This document shows positions 46,893 through 55,221 of a DNA stretch of 64,000 bases, piece after piece (within the stretch, counting starts at the first letter, position 1; each line of letters starts with the position of its first letter). Position numbers and translations under genes: made by a program. Location of the stretch: positions 186,001 to 250,000 of the forward strand of contig NZ_CP093341.1 in assembly GCF_022637455.1 (NCBI RefSeq). Reading direction: 5' to 3'. Origin of the DNA: Lysobacter sp. S4-A87 (lineage in GTDB: Bacteria > Pseudomonadota > Gammaproteobacteria > Xanthomonadales > Xanthomonadaceae). The notes below the pieces were generated by a model. That model saw nothing but the letters and a program-made list of their open reading frames with translations. It ran no database searches and had not been told where the DNA came from.

Positions 46893-48641
46893 TCACTCAA
46901 ACTCCGCAAACGGCTGTCGGATCAACGCATGCACGCGCAAGCCCGGATGCATATCCGCCAACTTCAACGATCCGCTCAACGCCACCACGCGGTCAAAGAT
47001 ATTGGTCAGGCCATTATTGGCCCGCATGCCGTCAACACCGCCGATGCCGTCATCACTGACATGGATGAACAACCAGATCGCGTCATTGCGCAGGTTGATG
47101 CGCAGGCGCACTTCGCAGCGGCTGGCGCGGGCGTGGCGGACGACGTTGGTCACGGCTTCCTGCACCACGCGGTAGGCGGCATGGCGGTGCACCGGGGCCA
47201 GCATCGACAGCAGGCGTGCGTCGCCTTCCAGGTGGGCGTCGAACTCGAGGCCGGCTTCCTCGACCAGTCGCCGGATCTGGCCGCGCTCGATCGATGCGTA
47301 CAGGCCCAGCTCGTCCAGCGCCGCAGGACGCAGTGATTCCAGTACCGCGCCGATGTTGCGGCGCATGTTGCGGGTCAGTTCGAGCAGGTTGTCGACCACC
47401 GCGGTCCGGCCACTGGCGACGAAGTCACGCTGGGCCAGCTTGAGGTGCGTCTGCAGTGCGGTGAGGTTCTGTCCGAACTCGTCGTGCAGGTCGGCGGCCA
47501 ACCGCCTGCGCTCACGTTCCTCTGCCTGCAGGTTGCGCAGTGCGGATGCGTGCAGTTTTGCCGTCAGCGCCGCGGCTTCCGCATTGGCCTGACGGAGCAG
47601 GGCGCTGCTCCGGCGCATGTCGTCGACAGTGACGCCGAACAGCAGCGCCATCGCACCGGTGATGGCGATGAACATCTGCAAGCGCATCGGTGTGTAGACG
47701 GGCAGGCCGACATGCTCCTCCACCGCGATCGCGATGCTGGCCACCAGCACCGAGACCGCCGCGCCACGCCAGCCGTGGCGCATGGCGAACACGACCACCG
47801 CGACCATCAGCAGCAGTCGCAACAGTTCGCCCAGGTTGCTGCCGGGCCGGCTGAGGCTCAGCACCAGGTACAGCGCCATGGTTGGCAGCAGGTAGCGGAT
47901 GGCGCTGGTGATGATCGGCTTGGACGGCGAATAGTGCGCGGGCTCGGAGATCCATGCGCCCAGCGGCACGATCAGGATGCAGCCGATGAAGTTGCCGAGG
48001 AAGTTCTTCAGCATGAACGCCGCGAGCATCGCTCCCAGGCTCGGCCCGACCAGGGGCTCCATGTCGACGATGCGGTCCAGTCGCATGTCGCCGATGCGGC
48101 CATCCACCAGCACGTAAGCCAGGTCCTTGCTGACCACCGCCATCGCGGACAGGGCGGTTGCGATATGGATCCGGGCCATGGAATCCAGGCTCATCGGGTC
48201 CTTGGGGGAAACCCGCCATTGCTGCAGCAGGAGCACGCCGGTTGCGAGCAGGAACGGTTCCAGGATATTGCCGAGAACGAACTGCATCGGCCCGGACCAG
48301 TAGTACAGGAAGGTGCCGGGGTCCCCGGACGTGGTGCTGATGAATGCGGAGTTGATCGTGCGCGCGAGGATCGCGCCCGCGAACAGCCAGGGCCACATGC
48401 GCCGTGGCATGCACCACAGGGCCGTGAACAGGACGCCGTTGGTGACCGTCCAGTGGAAGAATCCGCCCAGGCCCAGGGGCACGTACACCGCCACCACCGC
48501 GGCCATTACCAGCACGCCGAGACCGAACTCGCGCATTGCGCTGTTCAAACGGGCCGGAGCGGGTGGCGACGCGGGCAGGCGTGGCAGTTCGGACGGGCGC
48601 AATTTCTGATCCATCGGCAGGCAGGGTACCCGGGTCCCCAT
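46893..48641 (-). CDS. MASE1-domain sensor histidine kinase
   Basis: 582 residues; a start at ATG 48614 would remove 9. Residues about 40-340 hold eight or so helices of a MASE1 membrane sensor domain. A HisKA_3 domain follows with RRRLAADLHDEFGQNLTALQ (His386), then a GHKL ATPase with NVVRHARAS and SDDGIGG. This is the UhpB/NarX-type kinase that pairs with LuxR-type regulators, and such a regulator is encoded divergently 58 bases away. The ligand is unknown. Base composition is GC-rich again. It may control the adjacent exopolysaccharide locus; that is inference. Confidence 0.9.
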   Translation of the reverse strand: MGTRVPCLPMDQKLRPSELPRLPASPPAPARLNSAMREFGLGVLVMAAVVAVYVPLGLGGFFHWTVTNGVLFTALWCMPRRMWPWLFAGAILARTINSAFISTTSGDPGTFLYYWSGPMQFVLGNILEPFLLATGVLLLQQWRVSPKDPMSLDSMARIHIATALSAMAVVSKDLAYVLVDGRIGDMRLDRIVDMEPLVGPSLGAMLAAFMLKNFLGNFIGCILIVPLGAWISEPAHYSPSKPIITSAIRYLLPTMALYLVLSLSRPGSNLGELLRLLLMVAVVVFAMRHGWRGAAVSVLVASIAIAVEEHVGLPVYTPMRLQMFIAITGAMALLFGVTVDDMRRSSALLRQANAEAAALTAKLHASALRNLQAEERERRRLAADLHDEFGQNLTALQTHLKLAQRDFVASGRTAVVDNLLELTRNMRRNIGAVLESLRPAALDELGLYASIERGQIRRLVEEAGLEFDAHLEGDARLLSMLAPVHRHAAYRVVQEAVTNVVRHARASRCEVRLRINLRNDAIWLFIHVSDDGIGGVDGMRANNGLTNIFDRVVALSGSLKLADMHPGLRVHALIRQPFAEFE

Positions 48642-48699
48642 ACGCCAGGACGGAGACTTTTTCTAACCCGCGGGGCGCGAGGACTGTCAGACTAGTGGC

Positions 48700-49323
48700 A
48701 TGGTCAGGGTATTGCTAGTCGACGATCACGCGATCGTCCGAGAGGGCTTCAAGCGCCTCTTCGAAAACACCGAAGGTTACGAGGTCCTCGCGGAGGCTTC
48801 GACCGTGGCCGATGCGGTTGCGGCCGCGCGGGCCCATTCTCCCGACATCGCCGTCCTGGATCTGAGCCTGAGCGCCGGCAACAGTGGCCTGACCCTGCTC
48901 GGGCAGCTGGCCGCGGTGGTGCCGGACGTGCGGCGGGTCGTGCTGAGCATGCATGACGACCCCGGCCTGGTGCTGCGGGCACTGGACCTGGGCGCCCACG
49001 GTTACGTGACCAAGGCCGCCGCCGTCGATGAGCTGGTCGGCGTGCTCGACCGGGTCATGCAGGGTGAAGTCGTGCTCAGCAGTGACCTTAGCGCGACCGT
49101 CCATCGCCCGGTCGCCTCGCGGCTGACGCCGCGCGAGGCAGAAACGCTTCGCGGGCTGCTGTCGGACCTGCCGCCCAAGGCAATTGCCAGTGAGCTGGGC
49201 ATCAGCGTGAAGACGCTCTACCGGCACCGCGCCAACCTGATGGAGAAGCTCGGCGCGCGCACCGTCGGCGAGCTGGCGCGGATCGCGCGCGAGCGCGGGT
49301 TGCTGGCGATGTGGGGTCACTGA
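48700..49323 (+). CDS. LuxR-type response regulator (NarL/FixJ family)
   Basis: 207 residues. Receiver domain with acidic pocket LLVDD, phosphorylation site Asp54 (VLDLSL) and Lys105 (YVTKA); the C-terminal helix-turn-helix begins LTPREAETLRGLLSDLPPKA and reads IASELGISVKTLYRHRANLM. It should be phosphorylated by the divergent MASE1 kinase. The perfect palindrome behind it likely ends transcription. Confidence 0.94.
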   Translation: MVRVLLVDDHAIVREGFKRLFENTEGYEVLAEASTVADAVAAARAHSPDIAVLDLSLSAGNSGLTLLGQLAAVVPDVRRVVLSMHDDPGLVLRALDLGAHGYVTKAAAVDELVGVLDRVMQGEVVLSSDLSATVHRPVASRLTPREAETLRGLLSDLPPKAIASELGISVKTLYRHRANLMEKLGARTVGELARIARERGLLAMWGH

Positions 49324-49330
49324 AATTGCT

Positions 49331-49354
49331 CCCTCTCCCGCGAGCGGGAGAGGG
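49331..49354. terminator. Perfect 10-bp hairpin between convergent genes
   Basis: CCCTCTCCCG and CGGGAGAGGG pair around CGAG, between the regulator gene and the convergent gene at 49363, so it can serve both. A closely similar hairpin is at 53967-53990, making this a second small repeat type. Confidence 0.7.
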
Positions 49355-49362
49355 GGGCATGA

Positions 49363-50217
49363 CTACTCCAGCTCCGACGCGGCGTACGCCGCATCCAGTG
49401 CTTCCATCGCATCGACCGGTTTGAGCTTGGCGGCTTTCTCGTAAGCCGCGGCTGCCGCGTCTTCCTGCTTGTCGCCGTGCAGCAGCATCAGCACGTTGCC
49501 GTGCTCGATATGGGCGATGGGCGAGTCGGGCGTGAGCTTGAGCGCGGTCTTGATGTGCTTGTCGGCCTCGGCAGACTTGGCACCGTAAGTCAGGCCACCA
49601 ATCATGCTGCCGACCTTGCCGATGATCTCGGCGTGGTACAGCGCCATCGCCGTGTGCGCCTCTGCGTGCTTGGGCGACAACTCCAGCGTCTTGTCGAGCG
49701 CGCCGCGAACCTTGCCGGCGATGCCGGCCTTGAGTGCCTTGGCAATGCTCAACCCCTGGCTGTAGCGACCCAGCGCGAAGGCGTGGCGATAGTGGCTGTT
49801 GGCTTCATCAGGCAGCGCCTTTACCGCGCTCTCCGCTATCTTCGCCGCCTGCTCGAAACGCTTGAGCTTTTCCGCGTCGTCATCTACCAGGTAGGTCGCA
49901 TGGATGCCGATCGCTTTCACCGCGACCGATGCGCCTACCGCGCCAAGTGCTTGACCCGCATCGAAGGCCGCCTTGAAGTCGCCGTGGTGGAATTTGCGCC
50001 AGGCGTCCTGCAGGGCGTCGGCGAGCGCATCGGCGTCGAGTCCCTTGGGCGCGGCCTTGCCGGCGGCGGCGATCAGGGCCGCGGCACGCTTGTTGTCCGG
50101 GTAGGGCTCGGTGTCGCCGGCATGCAGCTTCGGCCAGGCCTTCTTGAGCGCATCGCCGGCATAGGCGAAGCCCTTGGCATCATGCGGAAACGCTGCCCAG
50201 CTGGATTTGGCGGCCAT
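49363..50217 (-). CDS. Tetratricopeptide-like protein of unknown function
   Basis: 284 residues from ATG 50217. An upstream in-frame extension to 50490 is rejected: it crosses the divergent promoter region and has no family-like start. The protein is almost entirely alpha helical, Lys/Ala-rich, with TPR-like segments (AEADKHIKTALKLTPDSPIA and the following HIEHGNVLML). No signal peptide, so probably cytoplasmic. TPR proteins mediate contacts between proteins; no partner can be named. It is divergent from the phasin-like gene at 50369. Confidence 0.75.
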   Translation of the reverse strand: MAAKSSWAAFPHDAKGFAYAGDALKKAWPKLHAGDTEPYPDNKRAAALIAAAGKAAPKGLDADALADALQDAWRKFHHGDFKAAFDAGQALGAVGASVAVKAIGIHATYLVDDDAEKLKRFEQAAKIAESAVKALPDEANSHYRHAFALGRYSQGLSIAKALKAGIAGKVRGALDKTLELSPKHAEAHTAMALYHAEIIGKVGSMIGGLTYGAKSAEADKHIKTALKLTPDSPIAHIEHGNVLMLLHGDKQEDAAAAAYEKAAKLKPVDAMEALDAAYAASELE

Positions 50218-50368
50218 CTGCGGTCCTTGTCGGCGGGTCGGGACGGGCAGCATCTCGCCTGGGGCGGGAGCATGGCAAGTGGGGCAGAGGCTTAGTGTGT
50301 TTGCTCGATCGCTGGCCACGACAGTGGGCGCGTAAGCCGGACCTCCGTCCGGATGTGGAGTCCCCCTG

Positions 50369-50731
50369 ATGGCAGCTGTGAAGCGCAAATCCGGCGCAGC
50401 GAGCAAGACCACGCTGCGCCACGTCTGGCTGGCCGGCCTCGGCCTGGTTGCAGTCTCCCGGCGCGAGGCGCTGGCGGCACCGGCGCGCATCGATGCCTTG
50501 CAGCGTCGCGTGCAGGCGTTGGCCGGTAGTGCCGGGGCGCGCGTGCGTCAGGTCGAGCCGTGCATGGTGCAGTTCAGCAGCGACGTCGAGGCACGACTGG
50601 CGCCGGTGCTCGACAAGCTGGGTCTCAAGCAGAAGGCCAAGCGCCCGGCCCGGAAGGCGCGCAAGGTTGCCGGGCAGGCGCAGACCCGTCGCGGCGCGCG
50701 CAAGCCGGCGAAGCGGGCGGCGCGCGCGTAA
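50369..50731 (+). CDS. Phasin-family (PHA granule-associated) protein, short
   Basis: 120 residues. TTLRHVWLAGLGLVAVSRRE resembles the family core of the phasin at 55222 (QQIWLAGVGAFSRAQAEG), followed by a helical middle and a histone H1-like tail rich in Lys, Ala and Arg (RKPAKRAARA). PhaF-type phasins use such tails to bind DNA and spread granules between daughter cells. A hairpin CCGGAC/GTCCGG (50337-50352) lies in the leader just before the ribosome-binding site GGAG. A palindromic repeat follows. Confidence 0.75.
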   Translation: MAAVKRKSGAASKTTLRHVWLAGLGLVAVSRREALAAPARIDALQRRVQALAGSAGARVRQVEPCMVQFSSDVEARLAPVLDKLGLKQKAKRPARKARKVAGQAQTRRGARKPAKRAARA

Positions 50732-50760
50732 CGGGCGTTGTCGGCGGATTTGTTGCAAGT

Positions 50761-50835
50761 CCCGGGTGCGCTGCGCTTACCCGGGCTACGCAGACGGGTG
50801 TGGGTCGTAGCCCGGGTAAGCGCAGCGCACCCGGG
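50761..50835. repeat. CCCGGG-type palindromic repeat, inverted pair, copy 4
   Basis: Arms 50761-50789 and 50807-50835 with an 18-base spacer. This copy has GCGCAGCGC in both arms where most others have GCGAAGCGC; the matched change keeps the stem perfect. It lies between the convergent phasin-like and TetR genes. Confidence 0.9.
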
Positions 50836-50849
50836 ACACACGCACCCAA

Positions 50850-51479
50850 TCAGTCCAGATACGCCCGCGTCAACGTATTGAGATGCACCCGCTCCGCGTC
50901 GCGCAGGAATGGCGCCAGCAGCATCATCACCTGGACGATGCCGTCGCGGATCGCCGCGTGTTCGTCCTTGTCGCCGCGCGCAGCGGCGTAGTTCAGCCAG
51001 AACGTGGCGATCACCAGCACATTGGTTGCGGTGGCCGCCACTTCGTCTTTCGAAGCACGCATGATGCCGGCCTGCACCAGGCCGCGCATCACCGTGTGCG
51101 CCTGTTCGTCGGCACGCCGCAGGATGCGGGCGAAGCGCAGGCGCAGGCGACGGTTGCGGCTGAGGATCTCGACCAGGTCGCGATGCAGGAAGCGGTAATC
51201 CCAGATGCACTCGAACACCAGGTGCAGCTGTAACCAGATGTCCTCCAGGCCCGGCAGTCGTCCCTGCGGCGCGGCGAGCGCGCCGTCCATGCGCTCCTCG
51301 AAGCGCGCGAACAACTGCTCGATGATGTCGTCCTTGTTGCGGAAGTGGTAGTACAGATTGCCCGGGCTGATCTCGAGCTCGTCGGCGATATGGTTGGTGG
51401 TAACATTGGGCTCGCCCAGCGCGTTGAACATGGTCAACGCGCTCTCGAGGATGCGCTGGCGGGTCTGCTTCGCCATCAA
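50850..51479 (-). CDS. TetR-family transcription regulator
   Basis: 209 residues. The N-terminal helix-turn-helix is typical (RILESALTMFNALGEPNVTT, then NHIADELEISPGNLYYHFRN), and the C-terminal helical domain should bind a small ligand. It sits between phasin-like, acyl-CoA-binding and fatty-acyl reductase-like genes, so an acyl-CoA or fatty acid ligand is a reasonable guess. Confidence 0.9.
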   Translation of the reverse strand: MMAKQTRQRILESALTMFNALGEPNVTTNHIADELEISPGNLYYHFRNKDDIIEQLFARFEERMDGALAAPQGRLPGLEDIWLQLHLVFECIWDYRFLHRDLVEILSRNRRLRLRFARILRRADEQAHTVMRGLVQAGIMRASKDEVAATATNVLVIATFWLNYAAARGDKDEHAAIRDGIVQVMMLLAPFLRDAERVHLNTLTRAYLD

Positions 51480-51548
51480 CTGGTCGCCATCAGTTCGCTC
51501 GTGGGGCGGAGGGGACGCGGCAGGCCGCGTGTGAGTGCCGGGTGAAAA

Positions 51549-51806
51549 TCAGGCGCGCAGCCTTTTCACCAGGTCGACGTACTTCTTCCTGGCGTCGTCG
51601 CTGGACGTGCCCTTGAGCTTGGCCCAGGCCTCGTACTTGGCCGTGCCGACGAAGTCGAAGAAGCCCGGCTTGGGGCCGCTGACGTCCCCCTCCGAGCCCT
51701 GCTTGTAAAGCGCGTACAGGCGCAGCAGCGTCTCGTTGTCGGGGCGTTCGGACAGCGTCTTCACATCCTTGGCGGCTTGCTCGAAATCAGTCTGAAGATC
51801 GGACAT
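51549..51806 (-). CDS. Acyl-CoA-binding protein
   Basis: 85 residues covering the whole ACBP four-helix bundle: FEQAAKDVKTL, LRLYALYKQGSEGDVSG, KPGFFDFVGTAKYEAWAKLK. The Tyr, Lys and Tyr-Glu-Ala-Trp residues that hold CoA are present. It binds long-chain acyl-CoA in the cytoplasm. ACBP is much commoner in eukaryotes than in bacteria; here it is divergent from a fatty-acyl reductase-like gene. Confidence 0.93.
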   Translation of the reverse strand: MSDLQTDFEQAAKDVKTLSERPDNETLLRLYALYKQGSEGDVSGPKPGFFDFVGTAKYEAWAKLKGTSSDDARKKYVDLVKRLRA

Positions 51807-51960
51807 GGGTCGCCCCTCCTGGCGGCCAAGGTGGTGGCGGCATTACCGCATGCACCGCAGGGGTGGTCAATACGCCCGGGAATTGTCGCGCGCCACCGGC
51901 TCTGGCAACGTAGGCCCATTACGCCGCCGCAGCGGCATGCTCAAGGTCAGGGAGAGGGAC

Positions 51961-53952
51961 ATGAGTTATTTCGTCACGGGCGCGACGGGCTTCATCGGAC
52001 GCTTCCTCGTCAGCAAGCTGCTCAAGCGCAAGGGCACGGTGTACGTGCTGGTGCGCAAGGACTCGCACAAGAAGCTCGAGGCCATCGCCAAGAAGATGGG
52101 TTGGGACAGCAAGCGGGTCGTCCTCGTCGATGGCGACATGACGCAGCCCAAGTGCGGTGTCAGCGCCGCGCAGATCCGGGCGCTCAGTGGCAAGGTCAAG
52201 CACTTCTTCCATCTGGCGGCGATCTACGACCTCACTGCCAATGCAGAGTCGCAGCGCGCGGCCAACATCGACGGCACCCAGAACGCGCTCGACCTGTCGG
52301 TGGCGATCAAGGCCGAAGTGTTCCACCACACCAGTTCAATAGCGGCTGCCGGCCTGTACCAGGGCGTGTTCCGCGAGGACATGTTCGACGAGGCCGAGGG
52401 CCTGGACGATCCCTACCTTCGCACCAAGCACGATTCGGAAGGGCTGGTGCGCCGGGAGACCCGGATCAAGTGGCGCATCTACCGCCCGGGCATGGTCGTG
52501 GGCCACTCGCAGACCGGCGAGATGGACAAGATCGACGGGCCTTACTACTTCTTCACCTTCCTCAAGAAGCTGCGCGAGTTGCTGCCGCCGTGGATGCCGA
52601 TGCTCGGCCTGGAAGGCGGGCGCATCAACGTGGTGCCGGTGGACTTCGTCGTCGATGCGATGGACCACATCGCCCACAAGCCGCGCCTGGACGGCCACTG
52701 CTTCCACCTGACCGACCCTGAGCCGATGCGCGTGGGCGAGGTGCTCAACACCTTCGCCCGCGCCGGCCATTCGCCGGAGATGACGATGCGCATCGACGCG
52801 CGCATGTTCGCCTTCATCCCCGGCAGCGTGCGCGGGATGGTCGGCAACCTGCCGCCGGTGCGGCGCTTCGTCGGCATGCTGCTGCGCGACTTCAAGATCC
52901 CCAAGGCGACGCTGAAGTTCCTGACCTATCCGACCCGCTTCGACAACCGCGAGGCCGAGCGTGCGCTCAAGGGCAGTGGCATCCACGTGCCGCCGCTGGA
53001 AGGCTACGCCTGGCGCCTGTGGGATTACTGGGAGCGCCACCTCGATCCGGACCTGTTCGTGGACCGTTCGCTCAAGGGCAAGGTGCGCAACAAGGTCGTC
53101 GTCATTACCGGTGGCTCGTCGGGCATTGGCCTGGCGACGGCGCAGCGCGTGGCCGAGGCCGGCGCGATCACGGTGATCGTGGCGCGCGGCGAGGACGAGT
53201 TGTTCAAGGCACGCGACGAGATGAAGGCCAACGGCGGCAAGGTCTTCGCCTACAAGGCGGACCTGGCCGACATGGACGACTGCGACCGGCTGGTGAAGAC
53301 CGTGCTCGAGGAGCACGGCCGCGTCGATGTGCTGATCAACAATGCCGGCCGTTCGATCCGCCGCTCGATCGAGCTCAGTTACGACCGTTTCCATGACTTC
53401 GAACGGACCATGCAGCTGAACTACTTCGGCAGCCTGCGCCTGATCATGGGTGTCATGCCGGGCATGGTCCAGCGGCGCAAGGGCCACATCATCAACATCA
53501 GTTCGATCGGCGTGCTGGCCAATTCGCCGAGGTTCTCGGCCTACGTCGCCTCGAAGGCGGCGCTGGATGCGTGGAGCCGTTGTGCCCAGGGCGAGCTGTC
53601 GGGCAAGGGCATCAGCTTCACCACCATCAACATGCCGCTGGTGAAGACGCCGATGATCGCGCCGACCAAGATGTACGACTCGGTGCCGACGCTGACCCCG
53701 GACGAGGCCGCCGACCTGGTGGTGAAGGGAATTATCGAACGCCCCAGCCGGATCGCCACGCGCCTGGGCATCACGGCGTCCGTGCTCAATGCGCTGGCGC
53801 CGAAGGCTTACGAGGTGATCATGAGCACCGCGTTCGAGCTGTTCCCGGATTCGGCAGCGGCGCGCGGCGACAAGCAGGCGCTGAGGGGCGAGGTGAAGCC
53901 GAGCAACGAGCAGATCGCGTTTGCTTCGTTGATGCGCGGGGTGCACTGGTAG
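51961..53952 (+). CDS. Two-domain SDR protein, fatty acyl-CoA/aldehyde reductase-like
   Basis: 663 residues from ATG 51961, with GGGAGAGG upstream; a longer in-frame reading lacks any ribosome site. The N-terminal half is an extended SDR/male-sterility domain (GATGFIG at 7-13, Tyr152 and Lys156 in YLRTK). The C-terminal half is a classical SDR (VVITGGSSGIGLATAQ near 381; Ser, then Tyr528/Lys532 in YVASK). The same order and length occur in mycobacterial Acr1-type proteins and a Marinobacter fatty aldehyde/acyl-CoA reductase that makes fatty alcohols for wax esters. Both active sites look intact. Substrate is inferred. Confidence 0.8.
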   Translation: MSYFVTGATGFIGRFLVSKLLKRKGTVYVLVRKDSHKKLEAIAKKMGWDSKRVVLVDGDMTQPKCGVSAAQIRALSGKVKHFFHLAAIYDLTANAESQRAANIDGTQNALDLSVAIKAEVFHHTSSIAAAGLYQGVFREDMFDEAEGLDDPYLRTKHDSEGLVRRETRIKWRIYRPGMVVGHSQTGEMDKIDGPYYFFTFLKKLRELLPPWMPMLGLEGGRINVVPVDFVVDAMDHIAHKPRLDGHCFHLTDPEPMRVGEVLNTFARAGHSPEMTMRIDARMFAFIPGSVRGMVGNLPPVRRFVGMLLRDFKIPKATLKFLTYPTRFDNREAERALKGSGIHVPPLEGYAWRLWDYWERHLDPDLFVDRSLKGKVRNKVVVITGGSSGIGLATAQRVAEAGAITVIVARGEDELFKARDEMKANGGKVFAYKADLADMDDCDRLVKTVLEEHGRVDVLINNAGRSIRRSIELSYDRFHDFERTMQLNYFGSLRLIMGVMPGMVQRRKGHIINISSIGVLANSPRFSAYVASKAALDAWSRCAQGELSGKGISFTTINMPLVKTPMIAPTKMYDSVPTLTPDEAADLVVKGIIERPSRIATRLGITASVLNALAPKAYEVIMSTAFELFPDSAAARGDKQALRGEVKPSNEQIAFASLMRGVHW

Positions 53953-53966
53953 CGGCTGCGCCCAAC

Positions 53967-53990
53967 CCTTCTCCCGCTAGCGGGAGAAGG
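53967..53990. repeat. Hairpin repeat of the CTCCCGC type
   Basis: CCTTCTCCCG and CGGGAGAAGG pair around CTAG between two convergent genes, 15 bases after the reductase stop. It is nearly the same as the hairpin at 49331 and may be a small repeat family acting as a terminator. Confidence 0.7.
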
Positions 53991-54017
53991 TGCCCGCAAG
54001 GGGGATGAGGGCAGCCC

Positions 54018-54986
54018 TCAATAGCTCCGGCACTGCAGGAACCGCACCGTCCGCTCGCTTCCGGCCGGCGGTTGCAGCTGCAGCCGCGAGGCACGCAGGA
54101 AATCGTAGCGGTTGAGCACGGCGCAGACTTCCTGCACGTGCATCTGGCTGACGTCTTCGCGTTGCTGGATGACCAGCGTCGATGCGGTCGACCACATCAC
54201 CCGCTCGACCCACGGCAGGGCGGAGACGGCCCGGATGACTTCACCGCGTTCGAACTGCTCGCGGTTGGGATCGGCCGGCGCTGCCGAGGTCAGGGCCGGG
54301 TCGGCCACCGGGGCCGCCGGGGAGGACGCGGGAGCGGCGGGTGCCGAAGCGGGCGCGGAGTCGACGGCGGCTTCGGTGCCGGGCTCGCGCTGCATCAAGC
54401 CGGGGACGAACCCGGCGATCAGGCCAAGCAGCAGGGCGCCGCCCCAGGCAATGGCGATCTCGCGGACGCTGCGCTTGCGGGCGTTCGCGGTCAGGTCCTC
54501 GCGCAGGGAGGAAGGCAGCATCTGGCTGACCAGCGCCCATAGCGCGGTGCCGTCGTACAGGTCCAGCTCGCCGGCCAGCTTGCGTGCGTCGGCTTCGATC
54601 CGGGCCGGTGTGGCGAGGATGCCGCCAGCGGCGCCGTTGAAGCGCACCGCTTCAATCAGCTCGCGCACGCTTGCCGCGCCCAGGCGCGAGCGCGCCCCGG
54701 CCTGCTTGCAGGCGAGCAGCCAGGTACGCCCTTCGCGCACGAGGCGGATCTCGGCTTGCGGCCCGTGTTCCAGGGTCTGCTCGACCGATTCGGCGACGAA
54801 ACCGCGGGCGTGCAGGGCTTCGATCACCAGTCGAGAGAACTCGCGCCAGCGCATGGCGGCCAGCGCCTCGATGCCGGCTGTCGTTTCTGCCTGGCGCTGA
54901 CGTACCAGCCACAGGTATGCCGTCGCCAGGGCGCCGGAGAGGACAACGACGACGGTCGCAATCAACGGTGAAAAGCCGGCCAGCAT
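54018..54986 (-). CDS. Membrane protein with restriction endonuclease-like (Mrr_cat) domain
   Basis: 322 residues from ATG 54986. One N-terminal helix (SPLIATVVVVLSGALATAYL), then a domain beginning MRWREFSRLVIEALHARGFV with GRTWLLACKQAG, the D/E-x-K-like core of Mrr-type nucleases, a second helix near 180-200, a Pro/Ala-rich linker and a C-terminal beta-alpha domain with Cys residues. Membrane-bound Mrr-like proteins exist but have no agreed role; loss of the catalytic acid cannot be excluded by eye. Confidence 0.6.
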   Translation of the reverse strand: MLAGFSPLIATVVVVLSGALATAYLWLVRQRQAETTAGIEALAAMRWREFSRLVIEALHARGFVAESVEQTLEHGPQAEIRLVREGRTWLLACKQAGARSRLGAASVRELIEAVRFNGAAGGILATPARIEADARKLAGELDLYDGTALWALVSQMLPSSLREDLTANARKRSVREIAIAWGGALLLGLIAGFVPGLMQREPGTEAAVDSAPASAPAAPASSPAAPVADPALTSAAPADPNREQFERGEVIRAVSALPWVERVMWSTASTLVIQQREDVSQMHVQEVCAVLNRYDFLRASRLQLQPPAGSERTVRFLQCRSY

Positions 54987-55098
54987 GCGCAACTCTGTTG
55001 GGTCAGGGCCCGCGAATATACGCCAGCTTCACGCCAACTCGTGTGGCGACGATCACGCGGCCTGGGTCGCCGGCCTGGCCCAGGTGCCTGCCAAGAGA

Positions 55099-55190
55099 AA
55101 GCCCGCCAGTCCGAAACCGTAAGGGGAGGGGAGCATACGGAAGCGCGGACTGGCGGGCTTAGGTTGTCCGCACGGCGGTCGGCCGCGCGG
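55099..55190 (-). ncRNA. Candidate structured RNA in the phasin 3' region
   Basis: On the minus strand, downstream of the phasin stop, come two strong stem-loops. The first pairs CCGCGCGG with CCGTGCGG (55190-55168). The second is a perfect 15-bp stem (55160-55146 with 55113-55099), enclosing an inner CCGTA/TACGG stem whose loop is C-rich (TGCTCCCCTCCCCT), and is followed by TTTCTCTT. It may be just an elaborate terminator; a C-rich exposed loop is also a feature of trans-acting small RNAs such as Xanthomonas sX13. Confidence 0.45.
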
Positions 55191-55221
55191 TAAAGCTATG
55201 AGGCTTGGATAGCGTGCAGGA

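Noticed and set aside
50218-50490. N-terminal extension of the TPR-like gene to 50490
   Set aside because: It would overlap the divergent phasin-like gene and its leader hairpin, with an Arg/Pro-rich, unlikely composition.
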